A DNA stretch of 64,000 bases from Zhengitettix transpicula (Eukaryota > Arthropoda > Insecta > Orthoptera > Tetrigidae). The notes below the pieces were generated by a model. That model worked only from the letters and a program-made list of their open reading frames with translations, ran no database searches and had not been told where the DNA came from. The position numbers and the translations under genes were made by a program. Positions 59,101-64,000 of this stretch are shown in pieces; position 1 is the stretch's first letter; every line of letters starts with the position of its first letter. The DNA lies in contig CM073593.1 in assembly GCA_037074705.1 (NCBI GenBank), forward strand, positions 23,086,001-23,150,000, read 5' to 3'.

Positions 59101-61819
59101 TGTGTTGACGCTCGAACTAGAAAAAAAAGCGAGTTATGGCAAGTAACACGTAAATTTGCATGACCACGTATGAAATGAACGATTTGGCATAACTCCAATG
59201 TGCTCTTATCAACACAATAATTACATTAATATATACATAAATTATTATTATTTTCCCCCGAATTTTCGGGATGTCACTCGCCCAACAGGTGGAATCGAAC
59301 CACTCTGACGTTAATCAGCTACAGGTTTGAAGCCTGCACCCCGGCCACCGAGGTTCAGCTGGGCAAATAATTTCGCTGCCGGAACGGTATATATCCTGGA
59401 ATCATCTGCTTCATCCTACTTTGAGCGCTAAGGTTCAGTTTACAGTATTTGTGGTTGTAATTACTTTTATACTAATTGAGTACTTTAATTCATTACAGTT
59501 TTACATTCCTCGCCGAACAGATGTGCAATATCGTGAATATCTTTTTATCTTCGCGCACCTTGAAATAATCTGTTTGCTGGCGGTAAATGATCTTACCAGG
59601 AAAATTAACATAGAATTTACTACACTAATGTTAATTTTATTATATTGTAAATTAAAACGCGTCGAAATTGTGCGATTTTGGTTGTTAAGTTATTATTGAT
59701 GGGCCTTTACGCAACTGATAATTGAAATTTTTTATTATTAAACTCATACTTGCAAGTGCATTTCATTATCTCATCGAAAACGTAACTATGAGCAGGCTTG
59801 TCTTTGGCTGTTTCAGCGCCCGAGTGCCAAACACCCTCCCGTATCCTGACTAGACTAGTAGAAATGTATTTTTATTTGGTTCCTTATGGGAGTGTATAAA
59901 AATTTTTATTGTGATTACTATATGTTCAAAAATCAATAATATAAAACAAAGCTGAAAATGATGAAACTAGATTCGATGATTAAATTGTCGTTTTTGCCGC
60001 CCCCTCAAAAGGTGCCACCCACGTGCTGTGCACGCCCGCTCGTAGATAACGCTCCCATAAATCTTATCATATGCTCATATATGTCCGTTTTGCGCAACAG
60101 TAATCATGTGAAGTCAGAACAAGAATTATGATTCAATAAAAGTAGTAAGTGCTTGGAATAGCATGGCTCTTTGTATTTTAATTGGTGCTAATTCCATATA
60201 TTTCCGTTTTTAGTTTACTTATCTTCACAGAAACAGTAAGAAACTGGTGTGCCTGAGAGAAACGTTGTTTGAAATCCTCATAAATTAAATTGTCTTTCTG
60301 TGAACAAACCTACAGTTGTTCCGAATTATATTTTTATAAGAAAAATCTTTTTTAAAAAATGCAATTGTGTTCTAATTAATTATCAAAGGTATTTATGATA
60401 GTTTTCAGTCTTGTTGAAACCAATAAAGCCACCCACAATGTGGTTTATAACCCCTAACGGGAAGGGAATGGGGGTAGAGTGAGGTTATAAAATTTATGTG
60501 AAAATGACCGACATTGTTCTTCAGGGGAAATCTGGTTCAGTATCAACATTCTCGGGTTAGTTTAAGTTAAGTCCACATCGAAGAATGTCAGACAAGGACA
60601 AGTTTGAGAATAGTTCAAAAGGCACGTATCAGAGTGTCAAATTAGTTTTCGATGTAATTTCTATAAACAGTAAGTAACATGCTCAGTGCCAGTTGATATT
60701 CACTCGTGTGGTGGTTAATTAAAAAATATTTGAACTAACGAATGTTAAATTAATTCAAAATTCCAGTCTAATATATGATTGGGATAAGTAGATTCCTTGA
60801 AAGGCCAGTAATTTCTACTTGTGAGATGAAATATAAAAGTAGGAGACAAGTTAAAAGTGGTCACAAAGTTGAATTCAGTCATATAGATATTCTTAGAGTT
60901 TGATTTGAATGACTAAATATGTAACAGAATTATTTTGGTTAGTCATAATTCGAAACAGAAAATTACATTTGAATAAAACTTAACTTTATTAATCTCAATT
61001 ATGAGTAATTTAGATTTCAACATATCCTTTTACTTCATTATATATATGGCACAAAGTTGTGATCTAATGTTGAATTTTTATGCGGGAATTATGTACATTT
61101 ACCTTTTCTTTACAGAAACTCTTTCAATAAAAGAAATGCACTACGTATATTTTTTTTCAATTTATGCCTTGATTTATTTGAAATTATTGTATAAATCTTA
61201 TTGTATACTGTATAAATTTGGCCGAATTTCAATTAACATTTTTTCCAATACTTTTCAAGGTTCTTTTTGTGAATAGTGTTACACATGAATACAGTCGTAC
61301 ATAGTATATTCTGTTTATGCTTATTTCTTTTGTCAGTATGACAGTTACAACATTATTTCTCATACATTTTTCTAGCATTGTCATAAGAAAACGAACATTT
61401 TCAGGATTTTGAATAATTATTGAAATGTTTATATTTTGACATTAAATTCATGCAGATAATTTAATGAAATATTTTCGTCTTGGTAGACAAAACTTAAACA
61501 CTTAAAACAAATATTCCAAGTATTGTGACGTAACCTTCATCCAATCAGTCCTCGTAGAAATAAGAAATTTTTGTCTTCCTCATGTAGTACAAGTTATTTT
61601 TGAATGAAAACTCTTTTTGACATATTTGCTATGATATATGTTTTAAATAATTTTATATCTCTGTTGGGTGTATTAATTTTGTGAGTGGCCTTTGTAAAAG
61701 AGTTATATTATTTTCCAGGGCATATCAAACATGAGATGACATCATGGTCCAGTATGGAATCAGTGTTCAAGTTTCTGCAAGCACGTTATGATGCTGTTAC
61801 TGGTCGACGTGACCTTTAG
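28956..61819 (+). CDS. ARB2A: ARB2A / FAM172A-family cotranscriptional regulator (whole gene, nine coding exons)
   Basis: The vertebrate protein is a nuclear alpha/beta-hydrolase-fold factor linked to AGO2 and co-transcriptional splicing; its Arb2 domain is shared with yeast Arb2. The joined exons (15+79+116+188+139+120+117+85+101 nt) give 319 residues, or 309 from the second ATG. Matching blocks are FGYAFNEDGQLRKI (25-38), [19 protein letters not shown] (115 on), an IVAHSYGG nucleophile elbow with S210, LTDSVH with D238, and [10 protein letters not shown] with H291; S210-D238-H291 are in the order of a hydrolase triad. All junctions are GT-AG with matching phase. The vertebrate protein is about 416 residues; the difference is mainly a lysine-rich nuclear-localisation linker between exons 5 and 6, missing here. 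The last introns are 15 and 7 kb and hold the transposons and a tRNA gene. The first exon is tentative; everything from 30284 is secure. Confidence 0.93.
28971..30268 (+). other. ARB2A intron 1 (tentative)
   Basis: 1,298 bp. A GC-richer patch lies at 29140-29230. No gene was recognised. Confidence 0.35.
30269..30347 (+). CDS. ARB2A: ARB2A coding exon 2
   Basis: Acceptor TTTACAG, donor GTATTT. It encodes VLSAT, an internal methionine at 30284, then [16 protein letters not shown]; the GFGYAFNE end matches the FEYHFNE block of the family. Confidence 0.85.
32042..32183. repeat. Foldback around a TG/TA microsatellite
   Basis: ATCCAATTATCAAA...GACTTTGTCACT (32048-32078) is inverted at 32142-32178. 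The spacer holds (TG)10 at 32101-32120 and an (AT)-rich tail. It may be the border of a short mobile element. Confidence 0.65.
32284..32480 (+). mobile_element. tRNA-derived SINE
   Basis: TAGCTCGGCAGTGG at 32291-32304 resembles a pol III A box and GGGTTTGATTCC at 32334-32345 a B box, 30 bases apart, as in tRNA-derived SINE heads. A pyrimidine-rich tail follows, with the local direct repeat CATATGCTTTCTTT (32404 and 32440). No cloverleaf acceptor stem closes, so it is not a tRNA gene. Confidence 0.6.
33141..33256 (+). CDS. ARB2A: ARB2A coding exon 3
   Basis: It encodes [20 protein letters not shown] and ends in HYESLGE, matching the family block ending in RYEALGE. Donor GTGAGT. Confidence 0.95.
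33602..33789 (+). CDS. ARB2A: ARB2A coding exon 4
   Basis: It encodes [19 protein letters not shown] through [20 protein letters not shown], the best conserved block of the family. Donor GTGAGC. Confidence 0.97.
33790..34452 (+). other. ARB2A intron 4
   Basis: 663 bp, AT-rich, nothing recognised. Confidence 0.5.
34453..34591 (+). CDS. ARB2A: ARB2A coding exon 5
   Basis: It encodes [20 protein letters not shown] and [15 protein letters not shown], ending in KKVYIK. Acceptor TTACAG, donor GTAGAC. The vertebrate lysine-rich linker would follow but is absent. Confidence 0.94.
34592..35858 (+). other. ARB2A intron 5
   Basis: 1,267 bp, AT-rich. I saw no extra exon encoding a basic linker. Confidence 0.5.
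35859..35978 (+). CDS. ARB2A: ARB2A coding exon 6
   Basis: It encodes [14 protein letters not shown] and the nucleophile elbow IVAHSYGG with S210. Acceptor TTTGTAG, donor GTAAGT. Confidence 0.96.
35979..36754 (+). other. ARB2A intron 6, first part
   Basis: No gene or repeat was recognised before the tandem array. Confidence 0.45.
36755..38531 (+). mobile_element. Tandem array of about six 290-bp units ending in CTAGT (Helitron-like)
   Basis: Diverged units repeat the order AATAAATATTTT, GATTGATAGTATTTCTA, AACCCCTTT, GGGAGGGGAGCA, CTTAGGGGTGGGGG, a GAGTCAAATCGAGGGTTATG-type box, GATGTCGCTGAGTTTA, TGACAATCTGGGCAATGCG. The box recurs at about 36905, 37200, 37621, 37820, 38090 and 38470. The array ends GGGCAACGTCGGGCACCCAG then CTAGT at 38531; a short GC hairpin followed by CTAGT is the 3' signature of Helitrons. 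The 5' TC end was not located and no helicase is encoded, so this is a non-autonomous copy. A fragment of a unit may also lie near 60447-60520. Confidence 0.65.
38532..39311 (+). other. ARB2A intron 6, last part
   Basis: AT-rich, nothing recognised. Confidence 0.4.
39312..39428 (+). CDS. ARB2A: ARB2A coding exon 7
   Basis: It encodes [18 protein letters not shown] with the acid residue D238, ending in VIQFLQK. Acceptor TATTCAG, donor GTAATG. Confidence 0.95.
39429..40769 (+). other. ARB2A intron 7, first part
   Basis: AT-rich, nothing recognised. Confidence 0.4.
40770..42050 (+). pseudogene. Penelope-like element reverse transcriptase, decayed
   Basis: Read across frames, the + strand gives the Penelope-type RT order: [19 protein letters not shown], an [22 protein letters not shown] stretch (broken here), [30 protein letters not shown], then [13 protein letters not shown] and a cysteine block [18 protein letters not shown], ending in [16 protein letters not shown]. 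The expected YIDD box reads INDI, so a catalytic aspartate has changed. Stops and frameshifts interrupt every block. The GIY-YIG nuclease that should follow is not visible. A direct duplication of about 111 bp (CCAATGTTGT at 41790 and 41901) sits in the cysteine block. Confidence 0.7.
42051..42220 (+). other. ARB2A intron 7, short spacer
   Basis: AT-rich, nothing recognised. Confidence 0.4.
42221..42952 (+). repeat. Dispersed repeat E, copy 2
   Basis: It matches 12665-13415 at both ends (GAATTATTTTATTGGGCTGG, AACTCTTATCATAGGCACCTGTGG, and GCCACGTGCA to GCGTTACA). The middle is diverged and pyrimidine-rich, with a CTTTCCACGTC-type short repeat at 42595-42670. Confidence 0.5.
42953..45856 (+). 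other. ARB2A intron 7, middle part
   Basis: A GC-rich patch at 43540-43700 contains, on the minus strand, TAGCCCAGCTGTTG and a CGGGACTCGAGC segment that could be A and B boxes of another tRNA-derived SINE. Nothing else was recognised. Confidence 0.35.
45857..46405 (-). other. Unrecognised 182-codon open frame
   Basis: A GC-richer minus-strand frame contains a [19 protein letters not shown] segment with cysteines and histidines spaced like a small zinc knuckle, and arginine-rich stretches. No family was recognised. It sits inside the largest intron of ARB2A beside a mariner copy, so a transposon origin is likelier than a host gene. Confidence 0.25.
46687..47634 (-). pseudogene. mariner transposon with internally deleted transposase
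   Basis: The element is flanked by TA at 46685-46686 and 47635-47636 and both ends begin CCA; the left end reads CCACTGTGAACAAAAAGTAA and the right end gives a diverged AAAATAAGGTAATT. The minus strand encodes a mariner transposase in several frames: a helix-turn-helix piece ([20 protein letters not shown]), [15 protein letters not shown] with the first catalytic Asp, [39 protein letters not shown] with the third Asp, and a C-terminus ending at a stop in 46740-46742. A deletion removes the part with the second Asp (HHDNAP block), another about 10 residues before FLPQGQ; frameshifts and a TAG add to this. It cannot be active. Confidence 0.88.
47635..49525 (+). other. ARB2A intron 7, spacer
   Basis: No gene was recognised. 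A GC-richer patch at 48600-48850 has an open frame without recognisable motifs. Confidence 0.4.
49526..49665 (-). mobile_element. Retroposon C, copy 2, truncated
   Basis: On the minus strand this is the last 130 bases of the 520-bp retroposon at 10661-11180, including the CTAGTTAACCCTTGGCTACC box and a terminal run of eight A. A G-run at 49668-49678 adjoins it. Confidence 0.75.
49679..50900 (+). other. ARB2A intron 7, spacer
   Basis: No gene was recognised. A C-run lies near 50262-50271. Confidence 0.4.
50901..50978. repeat. Small palindrome with Penelope-type terminal motif on both strands
   Basis: A perfect 15-bp inverted repeat, CAGCGACGTTTCGAC (50901-50915) and GTCGAAACGTCGCTG (50964-50978), encloses a centre with TCTTCTA and TAGAAGA facing each other. 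On each strand the order is AGAAGA, a stem-forming stretch, CGAAACGTC. This resembles the CTGAAGA...GAAAC layout of repeat D and of Penelope-linked hammerhead-like motifs. Confidence 0.75.
50979..52963 (+). other. ARB2A intron 7, spacer
   Basis: GC-richer around 51700-52260, with two open minus-strand frames (51683-51907, 51898-52131) that show no recognisable motif. Probably an unclassified repeat. Confidence 0.35.
52964..53185. repeat. Exact tandem duplication, 2 x 110 bp
   Basis: TGACGTTTAGCAAGGTGGGG starts at 52964 and again at 53074; the two 110-base units appear identical throughout. No mobile-element signature was recognised in the unit. Confidence 0.95.
53186..54483 (+). other. ARB2A intron 7, last part
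   Basis: AT-rich, nothing recognised. Confidence 0.4.
54484..54568 (+). CDS. ARB2A: ARB2A coding exon 8
   Basis: This 85-nt exon, bounded by TGTTTCAG and GTAAAT, encodes [16 protein letters not shown] and NEIRRVSA, matching the family's CCNWVSSSEPLDT and PRVSAG segments. It is isolated by 15 kb upstream and 7 kb downstream, so automated annotation could miss it. Confidence 0.93.
54776..57775 (-). pseudogene. jockey/CR1-type LINE, 5'-truncated and broken
   Basis: The minus strand encodes, in order, a linker domain ([19 protein letters not shown]), a broken RT start with [32 protein letters not shown], motif [14 protein letters not shown], motif [21 protein letters not shown], the catalytic YADDTNLL, a thumb with [13 protein letters not shown], and a C-terminal GYDTRNR segment. 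The catalytic boxes are present, but at least four frameshifts split the frame and no endonuclease is left. The 3' end has AATAAA and a (TCTA)n tail near 54780. A 490-bp insertion interrupts it at 56312-56805. It lies antisense in the last ARB2A intron. Confidence 0.88.
56312..56805 (-). mobile_element. Nested retroposon insertion within the LINE
   Basis: The LINE reading frame stops at one side and resumes at the other. The insertion begins on the + strand with a T run (TTTTTTTATTTTTATTTATT), so on the minus strand it ends in an A-rich tail. The flanks AGCTTTGTG and CTTTATGTG look like a diverged target duplication. The insert is GC-richer, shows no motif I recognise, and must be younger than its host LINE. 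Confidence 0.7.
57776..59278 (+). other. ARB2A intron 8, spacer
   Basis: (AT)n at 57823-57847. An ATGCGCATGCGCAT palindrome occurs near 58640. No gene was recognised. Confidence 0.45.
59279..59364 (-). tRNA. tRNA-Sec: Selenocysteine tRNA, anticodon TCA
   Basis: It reads UGA codons as selenocysteine during selenoprotein synthesis. The 86-nt minus-strand sequence has the eukaryotic 9/4 layout. The acceptor GCCCAGCTG pairs with CTGTTGGGC (one T-T mismatch and one wobble). A 6-bp D stem (CCTCGG/CCGGGG) has a 3-nt loop. The anticodon arm GCAGGCTTCAAACCTGT follows. A long variable arm closes on CTGA/TCAG, and the T arm is GTGGTTCGATTCCAC. The discriminator is G and CCA is not encoded. The anticodon arm equals the vertebrate one. 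No TTTT pol III stop lies within about 100 bases downstream, which is unusual. It sits antisense in the last intron of ARB2A. Confidence 0.93.
59388..59394 (-). promoter_or_regulatory. TATA box of the tRNA-Sec gene
   Basis: TATATAT lies 24-30 bases upstream of the tRNA 5' end on the minus strand. tRNA-Sec genes use an external pol III promoter (TATA plus a proximal sequence element), unlike other tRNAs, so the spacing supports a working gene. I could not identify the proximal element with confidence. Confidence 0.65.
59400..61718 (+). other. ARB2A intron 8, last part
   Basis: AT-rich. Apart from the possible array fragment near 60447-60520, nothing was recognised. Confidence 0.4.
61719..61819 (+). 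CDS. ARB2A: ARB2A coding exon 9 and stop
   Basis: It encodes [20 protein letters not shown] with H291 and ends [11 protein letters not shown] at 61817-61819. Acceptor TTTTCCAG. The HEMTSW block matches the family's HELTSW. Confidence 0.96.
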
Positions 61820-61875
61820 AGTTATTTCCTAAAGAACAATTTCCAAACAAGTCTTTTTTATATAAAAAACAAATT

Positions 61876-62678
61876 AATAAAAAAATTACTGATGAATCAA
61901 ACACCATAGTGACCTTTTTTTTATGTATTGGAGGGAAAATTTTGGTGTTTATCATAAATTGCTATTGATACAACGAAAATTTAAGCAATAAAAATTTTAT
62001 AACATATTTTTACACTCCAATTTTTTATTGCTCTATTTGTTTCTTCATGTAATGTGCTACTTACTTTTTGAAACTCTTGCATAAGACATTCAAGCAATTT
62101 GTCATTCCATAGTACTTAATTTAAAATATTTATTTAAATATATATAAAAGAAAAATGTCATTTATGTTTCTGTAACATTGTTCTTATAATAATATGGTTT
62201 CAGTCCAAACATGTATTTGTTGAAATGAAATTTAAATTTACATAATGTAACCATATATTTAAGGATGAAATATATCCTTTGAAGAATCAAATATTTCTCA
62301 ATTAAAATCATATTGTGTTATCTTCAATGATAGCTATGATTAATTTTTGTGTTATTCATACAACAAGTAAACGGGATCATTGTTTCCTCGATACAAAATT
62401 ATAGGTTCTTAGTTTTGCTGTTCAAGAGTATGATTAGTTTTATTTAATTTGGGGCAATTTCATACTTGGTAACAGTTTATGTTTTGTGACTAATGACATT
62501 TTTCTATTCATTCACAATAATATGACTTGGGTCTAATTGAAACATTGATTTTCAGTACCAGACTTTTCAGTGTAATGTAAACTTATTTGTATACTGTCAA
62601 ACATATGTTATGCAATAAGTAAAAAACTTCTATTGCTATTGTATTGTGATTGAATTTAAAACTTTGAAGTACAATAAA
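61876..62678 (+). terminator. ARB2A polyadenylation signals
   Basis: AATAAA occurs at 61876-61881, 61987-61992 and 62673-62678, giving possible short and long 3' ends. Confidence 0.6.
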
Positions 62679-64000
62679 TGTGTCTTAATTTTATTTTGCT
62701 TTCTTCATCTTCATGGAATTAATATCCCGCCATCATAAAAGCAGGGGACAAGTATCAAGGACCCTTGAACTATAGCCCGCTGGACTCTAGTTAACACTTG
62801 GCTACCCTGCTTCTCCCTTCCACATCATGCCTGCCTTCAAAAGCTTGAATATTCTTATGATTATTGGATATCTTCTTCGGTGCCCAGTATTGCTATAATG
62901 TATATTCCATAAATTTTTATAAGTATTATAAAAAAGGCAGCCTTTTGATAGTAGTATCTAGCATGTATTTTAAAAAAATCAAAACAAATTGTATATGTAC
63001 ACATTTATTTAATCTACAAATCGGCAGTTTGCCCATGACAGGTACATGAAATTACAATAAATAAATTGGGCATAAGGACATTATTTCAATTATTAACCAT
63101 AGATACTGATATGAACATAGATAAATTTTGCTTCATGTTCCAAACTACACTTTAGTGTTACAAACTATAAATATATAACATGATATATACATGTAGTGGC
63201 TGCATTATTTGAAAGCATATACATAATTAGTTAGTAAAGTAAAGAGTGTGTGTGTGTAGGAACTTACCTGAGTGTGAAACGGTTAAAAAATTCAATGTTT
63301 ATATTATTTTGCAAACTGTATCTAATTAATCAATATTGAAAGTGAATCAATCAACTGTGTACCATCCCACATTTTCCTGATGCAGGATTGAAAGTTAAAT
63401 TAGTTTTTTATGTTTCTGTCACTAACATAAAATAAAATATAGATATACATTCATGCTATGAAGAAAAATTTATGAGAAACTGAGTGATCATAATGATATT
63501 TTCTGGATTTCTATAAATAATTCTTTTTAAATTATAATAATTATATTCAATTTCCTGTCCCAATCAGGTACTCATATGTTATTAATGTATGCAGTATGAC
63601 ATGAGGGATCAGTTAACTGTTAAAAGAAATTGTAATTTCTGACTGACTGGGTTCAGCATACAAAATATTTTCTACATGTAATATAATGGTAAGATCATAC
63701 AATTTTGGACAATTAGTGAAAATTATTGACTTGAATCTTATCACTCACTAGATGATCATGTGTTTGTTTTCTTTGACAACTGGAAACTTATTTTTCTTAA
63801 TTCATTTGATTATTTAAAAAGTTGGTGTAAATGGTTAAAACAGATATAATTAATGAAAAAGAATTCAATTTTTATGAAGTTATTGCAATTGATAAGTACA
63901 AAAAATTAAACAGGATACAAGTTCAGTATAAATGTTAAACCAATTTTATTATGATTTGTATCATCACGGTACAAGTTAATTTTGCTAAACACAATCATTA
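62679..64000. other. Downstream intergenic with retroposon C fragment
   Basis: 62755-62842 matches part of retroposon C (ACTATAGCCCGCTGGACTCT and TTAACACTTGGCTACC). The rest is AT-rich with nothing recognised. Confidence 0.5.

Overview
The window is animal nuclear DNA. It has spliced genes with GT-AG introns, about two thirds A+T, AATAAA signals and many transposons. The gene content and transposon mix (P-like, mariner, Penelope-like, jockey/CR1-like and RTE-like LINEs, tandem-array elements with CTAGT ends) suggest an insect with a large genome. A cockroach, termite or stick-insect relative would fit, but that is inference.

Two protein genes lie head to tail on the + strand. The first is sorbitol dehydrogenase (SORD), eight coding exons from 8699 to 27149, 355 residues, with all catalytic zinc ligands, a four-cysteine structural zinc lobe and an NAD-type Rossmann site. 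The second is ARB2A (FAM172A), an alpha/beta-hydrolase-fold cotranscriptional regulator. Eight coding exons (30269 to 61819) are well supported, and a tiny first exon at 28956-28970 is tentative. I joined both genes by homology and splice phase; the reading frame is open across every junction. The genes act in unrelated processes (polyol metabolism and nuclear RNA regulation), so adjacency implies no shared pathway. An intact selenocysteine tRNA gene lies antisense in the last ARB2A intron (59279-59364, minus strand), with a TATA box about 24 bases upstream.

By region: 1-8160 is intergenic and holds LINE fragments, a solo LTR (B1), a repeat (A1) and a decayed P/THAP9-type transposase. SORD intron 1 holds a poly(A) retroposon with target duplication, a tRNA-like SINE head, a dispersed repeat, and a second copy of repeat A split by LTR B2. 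Intron 2 holds LTR B3 inside an AT microsatellite and an unrecognised reading frame. Intron 5 has a 150-bp palindrome of Penelope-type terminal sequence. ARB2A introns hold a tRNA-derived SINE, a six-unit GC-rich tandem array ending in CTAGT, a decayed Penelope-like reverse transcriptase, a deleted mariner, a second small palindrome, an exact 2 x 110 bp duplication, and a LINE with a nested insertion.

The most unusual structures are the LTR family whose ends carry reiterated primer-binding-site-like motifs, the two head-to-head palindromes with hammerhead-like cores, the nested tRNA-Sec gene, and an in-frame upstream start in SORD.
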